Shown: positions 27,102 through 36,709, numbered from the stretch's first letter. The stretch is 47,720 nucleotides of DNA from Oscillospiraceae bacterium (GCA_017434755.1 JAFRER010000009.1:1-47720); one strand, 5' to 3'. Notes: generated by a model not told the origin, from the letters alone. Program-made: numbers and translations.

Positions 27102-28724
27102 ATGATCAGACTCAAAAAACTGACGGCAGTCGCGGTCATTGCCGCGCTCGCCATTCTTTTCACAGGCTGTCTCGGCGTCAAAACCGTGGATCAGTATTCA
27201 CTGGTCCCGGAATCCACCGGCGGAAAGGATGTCGAGCCCGCTCCGGCAGCAGACAGCGTCATCTCTCTCAATTACAACAGAAAATACAGCCTCAATCCCA
27301 TCATCGCCACCAACCACTCCAACCAGCTCGTCTGCAACCTGGTGTATGAGAACATGGTGGAGATCGACAACAACTTCGACGTGATCCCCAACATCATCAC
27401 CGAATGGTCATGCAACGAGGGCGGTACCGTCTGGAACTTCAAGCTGGACACGACCCATGTCTTCCACGACGGAACACCCGTGCGCGGCATCGATCTGAGC
27501 TACTCTCTCCAGCGTTGCATCTTCGCCGACCGCTTCACCGGAAGGTTCGCGTCCTTCCAGGGCTGCAACTTCTCCGACGATTCTCTCGAAGTCTATCTCG
27601 GCATCGGAGACACGCAGTTCGTCAAGCTGCTGAATGTGCCCGTTATAAAATACGGCACCTACACCGTCAACCGCGATGATTTCCCGCCCGTCGGCAGCGG
27701 CCCTTACGCCTTCTCCGAGGATCTGACGCAGCTGGTGGCCTTTGAGGGATATCCGAACTATGACACTCTCCCCGTCGACACCATTTATCTCGTGGAATAC
27801 ACGACGGCAGCAGAGATCCTCAGCGCTTTCGAAGACTCCTATATTGACATAGCCCTGAACGATCCCTCCAGCTATTCGAGCCTGGGCTTTGCGAGCAGCG
27901 ACGAGACCCACCCCTACGCGACCACCAACATGCATTATGTCGTGATAAACCACGAGAGCACAGTGGGAAGATACGTCGCTTTCCGCTATGCCATGAACTA
28001 CGCCTTCGACAGGGATTATTTCGAGGATCAGCTGATGAGCGGCAACGCCTTGGCCTCCTCGGTCCCCATGTATCCGACCTGCAGCCTGTATCCGTCAACT
28101 CTGGCAGACAGTTTGGACTATGATCTGGTCGTCTGCAAAAGGATCCTTGAGAACGGCGGTATCATGGATTATGATGATGACGGGAAGCTTGAACTGATGC
28201 AGGGCGCTCCGGATCTCACGATCGTCTTTCTGGTCTGCTCGGACAACAGCGCCAAGAACGGTGTTGTCCGCCGCTTTGCAAGCGATATGGAGTCCATCGG
28301 GATAACGGTGGAGATCCACTCGCTGGTCTGGGATCAGTACATCGAAGCGCTTGAAAACGGCGAATTCGACCTCTACTACGGTGAGATGAAGCTTCGCGCC
28401 GATTTCGACGTGACCGAGCTGTTCGATATCCGGACCAAGGACAACGAGGACCGCAACATCAATTATTCCGGTAATACCGACCCGTCGTTCCTCAACTACA
28501 TCAACGCTTATCTTTCCGCCGGAGGCGCTGGGGAATCCGGCGATTACGAGCGGAGGCAGAAATACATCGACATGGTCAAATATATCACCGATGACGGCGG
28601 TCTCATCACCATAGGCTTCGAAAAGCAGCAGCTCATCGTCCACCGGGGCATCATCAGAGGTGTGGCCCCAAACGCAGGCAATCCCCTTTATGATTTCGTC
28701 AACTGGCAGATCACCCTGAAATAA
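27102..28724 (+). CDS. peptide-type ABC substrate-binding lipoprotein (SBP family 5)
   Basis: 540 aa. The signal peptide ends in LFTGC with Cys23 as the lipid anchor. The mature part has the family 5 (OppA/DppA) layout: NYNRKYSLNPIIATNHSNQLVCNLVYE near the start, VPNIITEWS-type and GGTVWNFKLDTTHVFHDGTPV blocks, then the binding domain. It would capture oligopeptides or nickel-like solutes outside the cell. No permease or ATPase gene is next to it, so it must work with a transporter encoded elsewhere or serve as a sensor. 15 bp after pgeF and 16 bp before cdd. Confidence 0.88.
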   Translation: MIRLKKLTAVAVIAALAILFTGCLGVKTVDQYSLVPESTGGKDVEPAPAADSVISLNYNRKYSLNPIIATNHSNQLVCNLVYENMVEIDNNFDVIPNIITEWSCNEGGTVWNFKLDTTHVFHDGTPVRGIDLSYSLQRCIFADRFTGRFASFQGCNFSDDSLEVYLGIGDTQFVKLLNVPVIKYGTYTVNRDDFPPVGSGPYAFSEDLTQLVAFEGYPNYDTLPVDTIYLVEYTTAAEILSAFEDSYIDIALNDPSSYSSLGFASSDETHPYATTNMHYVVINHESTVGRYVAFRYAMNYAFDRDYFEDQLMSGNALASSVPMYPTCSLYPSTLADSLDYDLVVCKRILENGGIMDYDDDGKLELMQGAPDLTIVFLVCSDNSAKNGVVRRFASDMESIGITVEIHSLVWDQYIEALENGEFDLYYGEMKLRADFDVTELFDIRTKDNEDRNINYSGNTDPSFLNYINAYLSAGGAGESGDYERRQKYIDMVKYITDDGGLITIGFEKQQLIVHRGIIRGVAPNAGNPLYDFVNWQITLK

Positions 28725-28740
28725 GGAAGGAGACAGCAAA

Positions 28741-29121
28741 ATGACCGACAAACAGCTATTGTCCATGGCTCAGAAAGCTTCCCTGAACGCGTATGTGCCC
28801 TATTCGCACTTTCCGGTCGGCGCGGCTCTTGAATGCTCCGACGGGACCGTATACACCGGATGCAATATTGAGAACGCCGCCTTCGGCAGCACAATCTGCG
28901 CCGAGCGCACTGCCTGCTGCAAAGCGGTGAGCGAGGGCCACCATGATTTCGTGCGCATCGCCATATTCGCCGACAGTGAGAACTGGGCGACCCCCTGCGG
29001 CGCCTGCAGGCAGTTTCTTGCCGAGTTTTCACCGGATATGGAGGTCCTCTGCACAAAGGCCGGTGGCAAGTATGTCAGCTACAGGCTCAGCGATCTGCTC
29101 CCGCAGCGCTTCAATTTCTGA
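28741..29121 (+). CDS. cdd: cytidine deaminase
   Basis: 126 aa, typical for the homotetrameric form. The zinc site is complete: C53-A-E55 in TICAERTACC and C86-G-A-C89 in PCGACRQF; E55 is the catalytic proton carrier. The substrate block GAALECSDGTVYTGCNIENAA is intact. It converts cytidine and deoxycytidine to uridine forms in the cytosol. GGAAGGAG site. Confidence 0.96.
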   Translation: MTDKQLLSMAQKASLNAYVPYSHFPVGAALECSDGTVYTGCNIENAAFGSTICAERTACCKAVSEGHHDFVRIAIFADSENWATPCGACRQFLAEFSPDMEVLCTKAGGKYVSYRLSDLLPQRFNF

Positions 29122-29122
29122 G

Positions 29123-29383
29123 ATGGAACTCGAACAGCTCCGCATATTCATAGCTGTGGCGGAGCACGGAAGCTATTCCGCCGCTGCGAAGGATCTTTTT
29201 GTTAGCCACTCCACTACATCGAGGGCGGTATCCGCTCTTGAAAACGAACTCGGCGTGACCCTGTTCGACAGGAAAAACAGGATCCTCGGCCTGACGCAGG
29301 CCGGAGAGTCCCTTCTGCGCGACGCCCGCGAGCTGCTTGAAAACGCCGCGCAGCTGAAAAACAACCTCAAGGAATTCCGCTGA
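29123..29383 (+). CDS. LysR-type HTH domain only, no effector domain
   Basis: 86 aa that match just the N-terminal winged helix of LysR regulators: MELEQLRIFIAVAEHGSYSA, then AAKDLFVSHSTTSRAVSALENELGVTLFDRKNR and the start of the linker helix. Full LysR proteins are about 300 aa. The frame ends cleanly at 29383, and a strong terminator follows about 40 bp later, so there is no room for the effector domain. It starts 1 bp after the cdd stop, which suggests co-translation. It may be a degraded regulator or a real mini-regulator that cannot sense a ligand. Confidence 0.8.
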   Translation: MELEQLRIFIAVAEHGSYSAAAKDLFVSHSTTSRAVSALENELGVTLFDRKNRILGLTQAGESLLRDARELLENAAQLKNNLKEFR

Positions 29384-29423
29384 CTGCCGCTTTTCAGACA
29401 ATCTCATGACAGCCCGACAGCAA

Positions 29424-29455
29424 AGGACCGCAGGGATCATTCCCTGCGGTCCTTT
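29424..29455 (+). terminator. terminator between convergent units
   Basis: GGACCGCAGGGA / TCCCTGCGGTCC perfect hairpin with TTTTT on the plus side; on the minus side it has CCTTTG, so it may also act weakly for the M32 gene. Confidence 0.92.
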
Positions 29456-29472
29456 TTCTATCTGGTCTCTTT

Positions 29473-30978
29473 TCATTTCAGCCCGTACAAAGCCGTAAAC
29501 TTCTTCTCCAGATAATCCAGATAATAGTCCGTGTTGAGGCTCTCCCCGGTTATGGCGCGTATCCACTCATCCGGCGTGGATACAGAGGCGATGGAAAACA
29601 CCCGCTCCTTCAGCCAGGAGAGGATCCTGTCGAACCCGCCCTTTTCGACGGCTGCATATACATCAAACTCCTTCAGCATGGTGCTGAGGATCTGCGCGCC
29701 GTAGGCGTTGCCCAGCGCGTACGACGGAAAATAGCCGTAGTCCATGGTCCAGTGCACGTCCTGGAGACAGCCTTCCGCATCGTTCGGCACGTCGACGCCC
29801 AGATACTCCTTGTACTTTGCGTTCCACAGCCCCGGGATCTCATCCACGGAGATATTTCCGTTTATAAAGGCTTTCTCCAGTTCATAGCGGATCATCACGT
29901 GCAGTGAATAGGTGAGCTCGTCGGAATCGCAGCGGTTGAGCCCCGGCCTCGAGATGTTCATGGCCTCATAGAGTTCCCTTTCGCTCACATCGCCGAAAAT
30001 GTCCCCGGCGATCTCCATGAACTTCGGGTAGACGAAGCGGACAAACGCCTCGCTTCTGCCTATGAGGTTTTCATAGAACCGCGAAATGCACTCATGCATG
30101 CCGTTCGTCATGCTGTCGTCCGCGTGTTCCGCATAGAACTCCTCCGGCTCGTTCTGCATGAACAGGGCGTGCCCGCCCTCGTGGAGCGTTGTGCAGATAT
30201 TGGAGACGAAGCTCTCCTCATAATAATGCGTGGTGACGCGGACGTCCTGCGGACCGAAATTCGTTGTGAAAGGGTGCTCGGTGGTCATGAGCACGAGAGC
30301 ACTCTTCTTCAGACCTTCCAGTTCCAGCAGATACCGTGAGAACTCCTCCTGCCTCGAAACGGGGCAGGGCCTTGTGAGGAAGTCTTCCCGGATAGGTTTC
30401 CCTTCCGCCTGTATCCGCCTGATCAGCGGGACGATCCTCTCCTTCAGTGCGCCGAAGAAGGCGTCCAGCTGCGGCTCGCTGCCGCCCTTCTCGTGATCGT
30501 CCAGGCAGGCGGTGTAATAGGTGGGATACTTTCTGTCGCGCAGGTCTATGGCCTTGCGCGTGAGATCCACGGTCTTTCTGAGAGATGGGGCAAACATCGA
30601 AAAATCCGACGCCTTCTTGGCGCTGAGCCATTCGCCGTAGGCTTTGGCGAAGGCCACGTCCATCTCATAGGCAAACTTCGGGCTCTGGTTGCAGGTCTTC
30701 AGCCAGTCCTCGTAAAGGTGCTCCACCACCTTTTTCTGAACGGGTGTGAGACCCTCACCGTCTTCGTGCAGTTCGCACACGAGCCGGACATACCGCGGGG
30801 AATGCGTGAGTTTGTGGATCTGCTTTCCGAGCACCGCCATGTCCTCACCGGCCCTTTCCATCCCGTCGGGAGGCGCACAGCACTGCATGTCGAAATCCAC
30901 CTTGCCGATGCAGCGGCCGTAAGCGTCCACCTCATCAAGTATCTTTTTCAGCTGTTTGAACTTTTTGACGTTATCCAT
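29473..30978 (-). CDS. M32-family metallocarboxypeptidase (Taq type)
   Basis: 501 aa from the ATG at 30978, the usual family length. The zinc site HEGGH is at 266-270, and the blocks DVRVTTHYYE and FMQNEPEE with ADDSMTNGMHECISRFYENLIGR follow as in carboxypeptidase Taq. It removes C-terminal residues from peptides in the cytoplasm. Its ATG overlaps the end of nth by 8 bp and uses the AAGGAG site inside nth. Confidence 0.93.
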   Translation of the reverse strand: MDNVKKFKQLKKILDEVDAYGRCIGKVDFDMQCCAPPDGMERAGEDMAVLGKQIHKLTHSPRYVRLVCELHEDGEGLTPVQKKVVEHLYEDWLKTCNQSPKFAYEMDVAFAKAYGEWLSAKKASDFSMFAPSLRKTVDLTRKAIDLRDRKYPTYYTACLDDHEKGGSEPQLDAFFGALKERIVPLIRRIQAEGKPIREDFLTRPCPVSRQEEFSRYLLELEGLKKSALVLMTTEHPFTTNFGPQDVRVTTHYYEESFVSNICTTLHEGGHALFMQNEPEEFYAEHADDSMTNGMHECISRFYENLIGRSEAFVRFVYPKFMEIAGDIFGDVSERELYEAMNISRPGLNRCDSDELTYSLHVMIRYELEKAFINGNISVDEIPGLWNAKYKEYLGVDVPNDAEGCLQDVHWTMDYGYFPSYALGNAYGAQILSTMLKEFDVYAAVEKGGFDRILSWLKERVFSIASVSTPDEWIRAITGESLNTDYYLDYLEKKFTALYGLK

Positions 30979-31621
30979 TCCGTTCGGTCTCCTTGTAATG
31001 ATCACAGTGCTTCTTCAGGCAGCATCTTTCGCACTTCGGTTTCCTCGCGTCGCACACGGCTCTACCGTGCAGGACGATGCAGTGGCAGAAATCCGACGAT
31101 GTCTCAGGCGGAAGCTGCTGCCTGAGCTGCATCTCTATCTTCACGGGATCCTTCTGGTCCTTCACAAGGCCGAGCCTGTTGGAGATCCGGATGCAGTGCG
31201 TATCCACCACCGTGGAACCGGGCACGCGGAAAACGTCCCCCAGAATGAGATTCGCGGTTTTCCTTCCAACTCCCGGCAGCGACGTGAGCTCCTCCATGGT
31301 CTGCGGAAGCCTGCCGCCGTATCTGTCGATCAGTTCCTTCGCGCAGGCCACGATATCTCTTGCCTTCGCGCGGTAGAAGCCGCAGGAGTGCACATACTTC
31401 TCCACCTCTTCCACATCCGCTTCCGCAAAAGACTCAAGCGTCGGGAATCGCTCGAAAAGCGCCGGGGTCACCTTGTTCACCCTCTCATCAGTACATTGAG
31501 CGGACAGACGCACCGAAAACAGCAGCTCATAGTCTTTATTCCAGTCGAGGCTGCACACCGCTTCGGGATATTCGGCAAGCAGCAGCCTTACGATTTCATG
31601 CACTTCTTCCCTGCTCTTCAT
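30971..31621 (-). CDS. nth: endonuclease III
   Basis: 216 aa. The helix-hairpin-helix LPGVGRKTANLIL with catalytic K121 is followed by D140 in VVDTHCIRISNRLGL. The four-cysteine [4Fe-4S] loop C-x6-C-x2-C-x5-C is at the C-terminus (CDARKPKCERCCLKKHC). It removes oxidised pyrimidines from DNA and cuts the abasic strand. 3 bp after the proline-rich protein gene, and overlapping the M32 gene, so these three form an operon. Confidence 0.96.
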   Translation of the reverse strand: MKSREEVHEIVRLLLAEYPEAVCSLDWNKDYELLFSVRLSAQCTDERVNKVTPALFERFPTLESFAEADVEEVEKYVHSCGFYRAKARDIVACAKELIDRYGGRLPQTMEELTSLPGVGRKTANLILGDVFRVPGSTVVDTHCIRISNRLGLVKDQKDPVKIEMQLRQQLPPETSSDFCHCIVLHGRAVCDARKPKCERCCLKKHCDHYKETERNG

Positions 31622-31624
31622 TTT

Positions 31625-32392
31625 TCACCTCTCGAGCGTGATCTCGCCGCTGCAGCTGAGTGTGGGGAATTCTTCTCCGCTGTATTTGCCGCGGAACTGC
31701 CATTCGACCTCGAGCGGGAGTGTCAAACTCTCTCCCTGCGCCAGATCGATCGTGAAGGTCTTCGATCCTATCGGCGAGATGCGCAGTTCCTTCTCGTTAT
31801 AGTCCACCGGTGCCGCGGTGATCGTCACGCTCTGCGTCCCGAGGCTGATGGTCAGAGGCTGGGCAATGGTTTGCAGCATGCGCGATTCAAGACTCACACT
31901 CACCGTCACGTCCACCTTGCCGTCCGGCAGGGAGACCGCTTTCCAATCCGCCACGATATTGAAGGAGACGCCGGTATCGGACCGGATAGTTCCCTCTCCG
32001 ATTTGTACGCCGCTGACCTCCGGCTCCGGCGTCGTTTCCGGAGAGGGTTCCGGAGAAGGCTCGGGAGTCGGTTCCGGTGGAGGTTCGGGCTCGAGTTCCT
32101 CATCCGCTGCGGGAGTCGGTGTCGGCTCCGCGGTAGCGGCGGGCCTGTCCGACGGATCCGGCGTGTTTATGATGATCGGGTTGGAAGTGTTCTGCTGCAC
32201 AGGTGTCTGAGAAGCAGGTCCCGTTCCGTCCCCCGGCGCGGAGGAAGGCTCCGGCGTTTCCGAAGGCTTCGGATCAAACACGCCCATTCCGTTGAGGAGC
32301 GAGAAGATCACCGCCAGCATCAGCACGAACACAACGATGAACAGGAACACCCTTATCTTCATCGTATCCTGTTTTTTCTTTCTGTTAGCCAT
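31625..32392 (-). CDS. membrane-anchored protein with a PEP/TPE-rich linker
   Basis: 255 aa from MANRKKKQDTMKIRVFLF at 32392; earlier in-frame codons overlap the promoter. A basic start is followed by one hydrophobic anchor (about 13-32). Residues about 38-120 form a low-complexity linker of Pro, Glu, Thr and Ser with PEPxP-type repeats. The C-terminal domain of about 130 residues has alternating beta-strand patterns and might be an immunoglobulin-like or other beta-sandwich domain. No catalytic motif is seen. It probably spans the wall and displays the domain at the surface. Confidence 0.72.
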   Translation of the reverse strand: MANRKKKQDTMKIRVFLFIVVFVLMLAVIFSLLNGMGVFDPKPSETPEPSSAPGDGTGPASQTPVQQNTSNPIIINTPDPSDRPAATAEPTPTPAADEELEPEPPPEPTPEPSPEPSPETTPEPEVSGVQIGEGTIRSDTGVSFNIVADWKAVSLPDGKVDVTVSVSLESRMLQTIAQPLTISLGTQSVTITAAPVDYNEKELRISPIGSKTFTIDLAQGESLTLPLEVEWQFRGKYSGEEFPTLSCSGEITLER

Positions 32393-32448
32393 TTTTATGC
32401 TGTTTTCCTTATATAAATCGAGTATAACATCCGGTTTGGAACGCATTT

Positions 32449-32477
32449 ATTATAATACGTCGAAAATGAATTGTCTA
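32449..32477 (-). promoter_or_regulatory. promoter of the proline-rich protein-nth-M32 operon
   Basis: TAGACA (32472-32477), a 17-bp spacer and consensus TATAAT (32449-32454) on the minus strand. Confidence 0.7.
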
Positions 32478-32546
32478 TGAATTATGGCCGCCCTGTCTTA
32501 AGGGCCGGATGCGTGATGCTTTGCGGAATTATTCTTTCCCGCTCTC

Positions 32547-32575
32547 TTGTGCGCCGCCGTTTTCGATGGTAAACT
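32547..32575 (+). promoter_or_regulatory. promoter of the ABC exporter operon
   Basis: TTGTGC (32547-32552), a 17-bp spacer and TAAACT (32570-32575). It is divergent from the promoter at 32449-32477. The remainder of this 234-bp gap shows no other clear signal. Confidence 0.5.
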
Positions 32576-32626
32576 TATTATGGGTTATTATCGGATCATA
32601 TTCAGAGTATCTTCGGAGAAAACATC

Positions 32627-33334
32627 ATGGAAGACGGATTTATCGTATTTGAGAATGTTAAAAAGGTCTACCGCGCAGGCGAAGTACCGGTAACCGCACT
32701 GCATGACGTGAGCTTTTCCATCGGAAAAGGGGAGATCTGTGTCATTGTTGGCGAATCCGGTGCCGGGAAGACCACCCTTCTCAACATCCTCGGCGGTATG
32801 GACAGTCTGACCGAGGGCAGGATCGTCGTGGGCGGAAATGAGATTTCGTCCTACGGCAAAAAGGAACTCACAGCATACCGCCGTACAGAGGTCGGTTTCG
32901 TGTTCCAGTTCTATAACCTGATCCCGAATCTCACTGCCTTGGAGAACATCGAGATCGCAGCCAAGCTCAGTCCGAACGCGCTGCCGCCCGCTCAGGTCCT
33001 CGCAGACGTCGGCCTTGCGGAACGCGCAGGCAATTTCCCTGCACAGCTGTCCGGCGGCGAGCAGCAGCGCGTGGCCATCGCAAGGGCTCTGGCTAAAAAT
33101 CCCAAGCTTCTGCTCTGCGACGAACCGACTGGCGCGCTGGACTATAACACGGGCAAAGCCGTTCTGAAGCTCCTGCAGGATACCAGCCGCAGCACCGGTA
33201 TGACCGTTATCATCATAACCCATAACAAAGCGCTCTGCGCCATGGCCGACAGAGTCGTCCGGGTACAGAGCGGAACAGTCCTCTCTGTAACGCTGAATGA
33301 ATCCGCGGTACCCGTGGAAGAGATCGAATGGTAA
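32627..33334 (+). CDS. ABC transporter ATP-binding protein (MacB/LolD type)
   Basis: 235 aa. Walker [10 protein letters not shown] (42-50), signature [10 protein letters not shown] (141-150) and Walker [13 protein letters not shown] (161-172) are complete. The [19 protein letters not shown] stretch at the Q-loop is typical of the MacB/LolD/FtsE branch, which works with FtsX-type permeases. It powers the permease encoded 4 bp downstream. ATG with a GGAGAA site. Confidence 0.95.
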   Translation: MEDGFIVFENVKKVYRAGEVPVTALHDVSFSIGKGEICVIVGESGAGKTTLLNILGGMDSLTEGRIVVGGNEISSYGKKELTAYRRTEVGFVFQFYNLIPNLTALENIEIAAKLSPNALPPAQVLADVGLAERAGNFPAQLSGGEQQRVAIARALAKNPKLLLCDEPTGALDYNTGKAVLKLLQDTSRSTGMTVIIITHNKALCAMADRVVRVQSGTVLSVTLNESAVPVEEIEW

Positions 33335-33338
33335 GTCC

Positions 33339-36300
33339 ATGAACCGTTTCACCCTGAGAATGCTCTTCCGGAGCATCCGTTCCGGTCTGGGCAGATATCT
33401 TGCCATACTCGCCATTGTGGCGCTCGGAGTCGGATTCTTTGCCGGACTGAAGAGCGCCCAGCCTTCCATGCTTTCGGCAGCAGAGAATTACTTTGCCTCT
33501 TCGCATATGCAGGACTTTCAGCTTCTCTCCACTCTGGGATTTACCGAAGACGATGTGGATGCTTTCAGAAGTCTGGAGACGGTCTCATCCGCCGAAGGGG
33601 CTTATTTTGCCGATGCGGCCGCCGGAGTCGGCGGCTCTGTAGAGGCTTGGCACTTTATGTCGCTGACGCAGGAGGTCAGTCTCCCCCAGCTCACTGCCGG
33701 CAGGATGCCGGAAAAGGCGGACGAGTGTCTCGCGGATGAAAAAGTATTCCGCGAGTCTGATATCGGCAGCACGATAATGATCTCTGAAGAAAACGACGGA
33801 GAGACTCTCGATCTGTTTGCTTTCCGCACCTATACGATAACCGGACTGGCGCGTTCCCCCCGCTATATGAGCGGCGACCGCGGCAGCACATCCATCCTCT
33901 CCGGCTCGCTAAAGGGATTCATCTATCTGCGTCCGGAGGGTTTTGTTTCCGAGGCCTTTCATGAGATCCTGCTCTGGTGCGATCTGCCGGGCAGCCTCTA
34001 TTCTTCCGAATACTCCCATGCGGCGGACGCAGCAGAAAAACCGATGCGCGATCTTCTGAGCGTGCGCGGGAGACTTCGCCGTAGCTCGCTGCTTCATGAC
34101 GCGGAAGAAATGCTTGCTGAGGCGCAGGATGAGATCGACAGCGGCTGGGATGAGTTCCGGGAGGGGGAACAAAAAGCGGAGGAAGAGCTCGCCGCAGCCC
34201 GTGAGGAGCTCGATGCAGCCGAGAAGGAGATCTATAAAGGATGGACCCGGGTCGAGAGCAGCAGGAAAGAGTTGGAGGACGGAATGGCCGCCATCCCCGG
34301 AGCCAGAGAGAAGATCGCCTCCGGCCGCGAAGAACTCGAATCCAACCGCGCACAGCTCGAAGAAAGTGAAGAAGAGGTGAAACTGTTCCGCGCCATGTAC
34401 GAGGAAGCCGTTTCCATGCTCGATGAGGAGGAGGCAAGGCTTTCGGAGCTTCTGCAGGAGGCAGACCTCACCAGGTATGCCGCTCTGCGGCAATACTATG
34501 AGGCAGTGGCGGAACATCAGGCCGAAGTGATCGTTCTGAAGGGAATGATTGATTCCGCCGGTGAGGATGCCGATATCTCAGCCCTTCAGACCCGTCTTGA
34601 GGCGGCGCAGGAAGCCCTTGCACAGGCTCAGGCGGAGCTTGCGGCCGCGGAGAGCAGCTATGTGCCGGACGATTCCGCCGTGGTCACCGCAGAGGACGTC
34701 ATAGCCGGACTGCATGAAAGAGCATCGGAGCTTGAAGCGCAGCTTGCTGACGCGGAGGCTCAGCTTGCCGACGGACGGGCTCAGCTGGCTGAGGCGGAGA
34801 AGCAGCTCGATGAAGCCGAGGCCGCCCTGGATAAGGCGGAGCGGGATTACCCCTCCAACCTCGCGCAGATCGAATACGCCGAAAATGAACTTCTTCAGGC
34901 AGAAAAAGATCTTGCCGAGGGTCGCGCCGAATATGAGAAAGCGGCCGCAGATACGGAAAGCGAGCTTGCCGAAGGCCGCGGGAAGCTGCTCGACGCTGAG
35001 CGGGAACTCGCGGAAAACCGCGAAGAAGTCCTCAGCAGGCTATCTCTGGAACTCTATTGTCTGGACCGAAGCAAAAACGCCGGCTATGTGTCCTTTCAGA
35101 ACGATACCGGTATCGTCAATGCCGTATCCTATGCTTTCCCCGTTTTCTTTGCTCTTATAGCTGCCCTCGTCTGCACCACCACCATGACCCGTATGATCCA
35201 TGAGGAACGCACCGTGATCGGCACGATGAAAGCCATGGGCTACGGCAGCGGCGCCGTTATGTCAAAATACCTGCTCTATTCAGGTTCTTCGGCGCTTCTG
35301 GGCTGCGTTCTTGGCTTCTTTCTCGGCACCCGCGCCATTCCCTATATCGTCTGGGTAGCCTACAGCGTGCTGTATTCGTTCTCGGGCGAGGCCTATTATT
35401 ACGATCCGCTTCTGTATGCGATCTGCCTTGCCGTTTCCGTTCCGGGCATCCTGTCCGTCACCTGGCTCACCTGCCGCAATGAGCTCTCTTCAAGGCCCGC
35501 GGAACTCATCCGCCCGAAACCTCCCGGAAACGGCAAGCGCGTATTCCTCGAGCATATCCGGCCTCTGTGGCAGTCGCTGTCTTTTCTCGGCAAGGTCACC
35601 CTGCGCAACGCCTTCCGCTACAGGCAGCGCTTCATCATGATGATCCTCGGTATCGGCGGCTGTACCGCTCTCCTGGTCGCCGGCTTCGGGCTGCGCGATT
35701 CCATTTCGGATCTCGGTGCGCTGCAGTACGGCGAGGTCTCCCTGTACGATATTTCCGTTTCGCTGGACCCGGACGGGTTTTCCTCCGACGACGCCGCTGC
35801 AGCTATCTGGGAGGCAGATGTTCTCTCCTGTGCCATGACGCGGCAGGAGGCCGTGACGCTGATCCACGGCAATAAGGAGATGAACACCCATGCGGTCGCG
35901 GCGGATGCGGAAACGCTCCCGCAGGTGATCGATCTGCATGACGGCGGCGGACGTGCGCTCCCCTTTCCGAAAAAGGACGAGGCGGTCATAACAAAAAAGC
36001 TCTCCACCAGGCTTTCCCTCTCACAGGGAGACACCGCAGTGCTCCGTCTCGAGGACGGCACGGAACTTCCGGTCACCATTACCGGAGTCTGCGAAAACTA
36101 TGTTAGTCATTATATATATCTTTCCCGTGACACGCTCGGCTCTCCCCGAAGCAATAATGCTCTTCTGCGTCTGCCTGACGGGGCTGATGCAGACAGGCTT
36201 GCTGCATCTCTTCGCACTGTCGACGGGATAAGCTATGTTTCCCTTACCTCCTATGAACGCGAAATGCTTGAGATGTCTATTTCTGGGCTGGATCTGGTGA

Positions 36301-36689
36301 TCGTGCTGATCGTTGTCAGCTCCGGTGCACTCGCCTTTATCACGCTTTATAACCTCACCAACATCAATATTATCGAGCGCTCCCGCGAAGTGGCCACCGT
36401 AAAGGTCCTTGGTTTCACGCCGCATGAGACCGCCGCATACATACTGCGCGAGAACCGTCTGCTCTCGGTCCTCGGTGCCTTGCTGGGACTCGTGCTCGGA
36501 AAACTGCTCCACCGTTTCGTCATGGGTCTGGTGGATGTAGAGAGCATGACATGTCCCGTTAAGATAAGCCTTTTGAGCTATCTGTTCTCTTTTGTCATCA
36601 CCGTGCTGTTCGCGCTCGGAGCAAATCTTGTGATGCGCAGGAAGCTCGACAGAATAGATATGGCGGAATCCCTCAAATCCGTGGAATAA
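33339..36689 (+). CDS. ABC exporter permease with two FtsX domains and a long coiled coil
   Basis: 1116 aa from the ATG at 33339, 4 bp after the ATPase stop. TM1 is about 18-36 and is followed by a first MacB-like external domain (about 45-245). Residues about 252-570 form one long Glu/Ala/Leu-rich coiled coil, with AEAQLADGRAQLAEAE-like heptads, broken once near 400-455. Three membrane segments (about 596-715) form the first FtsX domain. Another membrane segment (about 765-785), a second external domain and a final three-segment FtsX domain (about 1000-1105) follow. Such permeases couple ATP hydrolysis to mechanical work or export of lipids or peptides across the envelope. No partner peptide gene is adjacent. 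Confidence 0.92.
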   Translation: MNRFTLRMLFRSIRSGLGRYLAILAIVALGVGFFAGLKSAQPSMLSAAENYFASSHMQDFQLLSTLGFTEDDVDAFRSLETVSSAEGAYFADAAAGVGGSVEAWHFMSLTQEVSLPQLTAGRMPEKADECLADEKVFRESDIGSTIMISEENDGETLDLFAFRTYTITGLARSPRYMSGDRGSTSILSGSLKGFIYLRPEGFVSEAFHEILLWCDLPGSLYSSEYSHAADAAEKPMRDLLSVRGRLRRSSLLHDAEEMLAEAQDEIDSGWDEFREGEQKAEEELAAAREELDAAEKEIYKGWTRVESSRKELEDGMAAIPGAREKIASGREELESNRAQLEESEEEVKLFRAMYEEAVSMLDEEEARLSELLQEADLTRYAALRQYYEAVAEHQAEVIVLKGMIDSAGEDADISALQTRLEAAQEALAQAQAELAAAESSYVPDDSAVVTAEDVIAGLHERASELEAQLADAEAQLADGRAQLAEAEKQLDEAEAALDKAERDYPSNLAQIEYAENELLQAEKDLAEGRAEYEKAAADTESELAEGRGKLLDAERELAENREEVLSRLSLELYCLDRSKNAGYVSFQNDTGIVNAVSYAFPVFFALIAALVCTTTMTRMIHEERTVIGTMKAMGYGSGAVMSKYLLYSGSSALLGCVLGFFLGTRAIPYIVWVAYSVLYSFSGEAYYYDPLLYAICLAVSVPGILSVTWLTCRNELSSRPAELIRPKPPGNGKRVFLEHIRPLWQSLSFLGKVTLRNAFRYRQRFIMMILGIGGCTALLVAGFGLRDSISDLGALQYGEVSLYDISVSLDPDGFSSDDAAAAIWEADVLSCAMTRQEAVTLIHGNKEMNTHAVAADAETLPQVIDLHDGGGRALPFPKKDEAVITKKLSTRLSLSQGDTAVLRLEDGTELPVTITGVCENYVSHYIYLSRDTLGSPRSNNALLRLPDGADADRLAASLRTVDGISYVSLTSYEREMLEMSISGLDLVIVLIVVSSGALAFITLYNLTNINIIERSREVATVKVLGFTPHETAAYILRENRLLSVLGALLGLVLGKLLHRFVMGLVDVESMTCPVKISLLSYLFSFVITVLFALGANLVMRRKLDRIDMAESLKSVE

Positions 36690-36709
36690 TACAGGCAAAG
36701 GTGTTCATA

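Noticed and set aside
33919-34517. Minus-strand ORFs under the coiled-coil region of the permease
   Set aside because: Repetitive codon use in the coiled coil opens false frames; no start signals.
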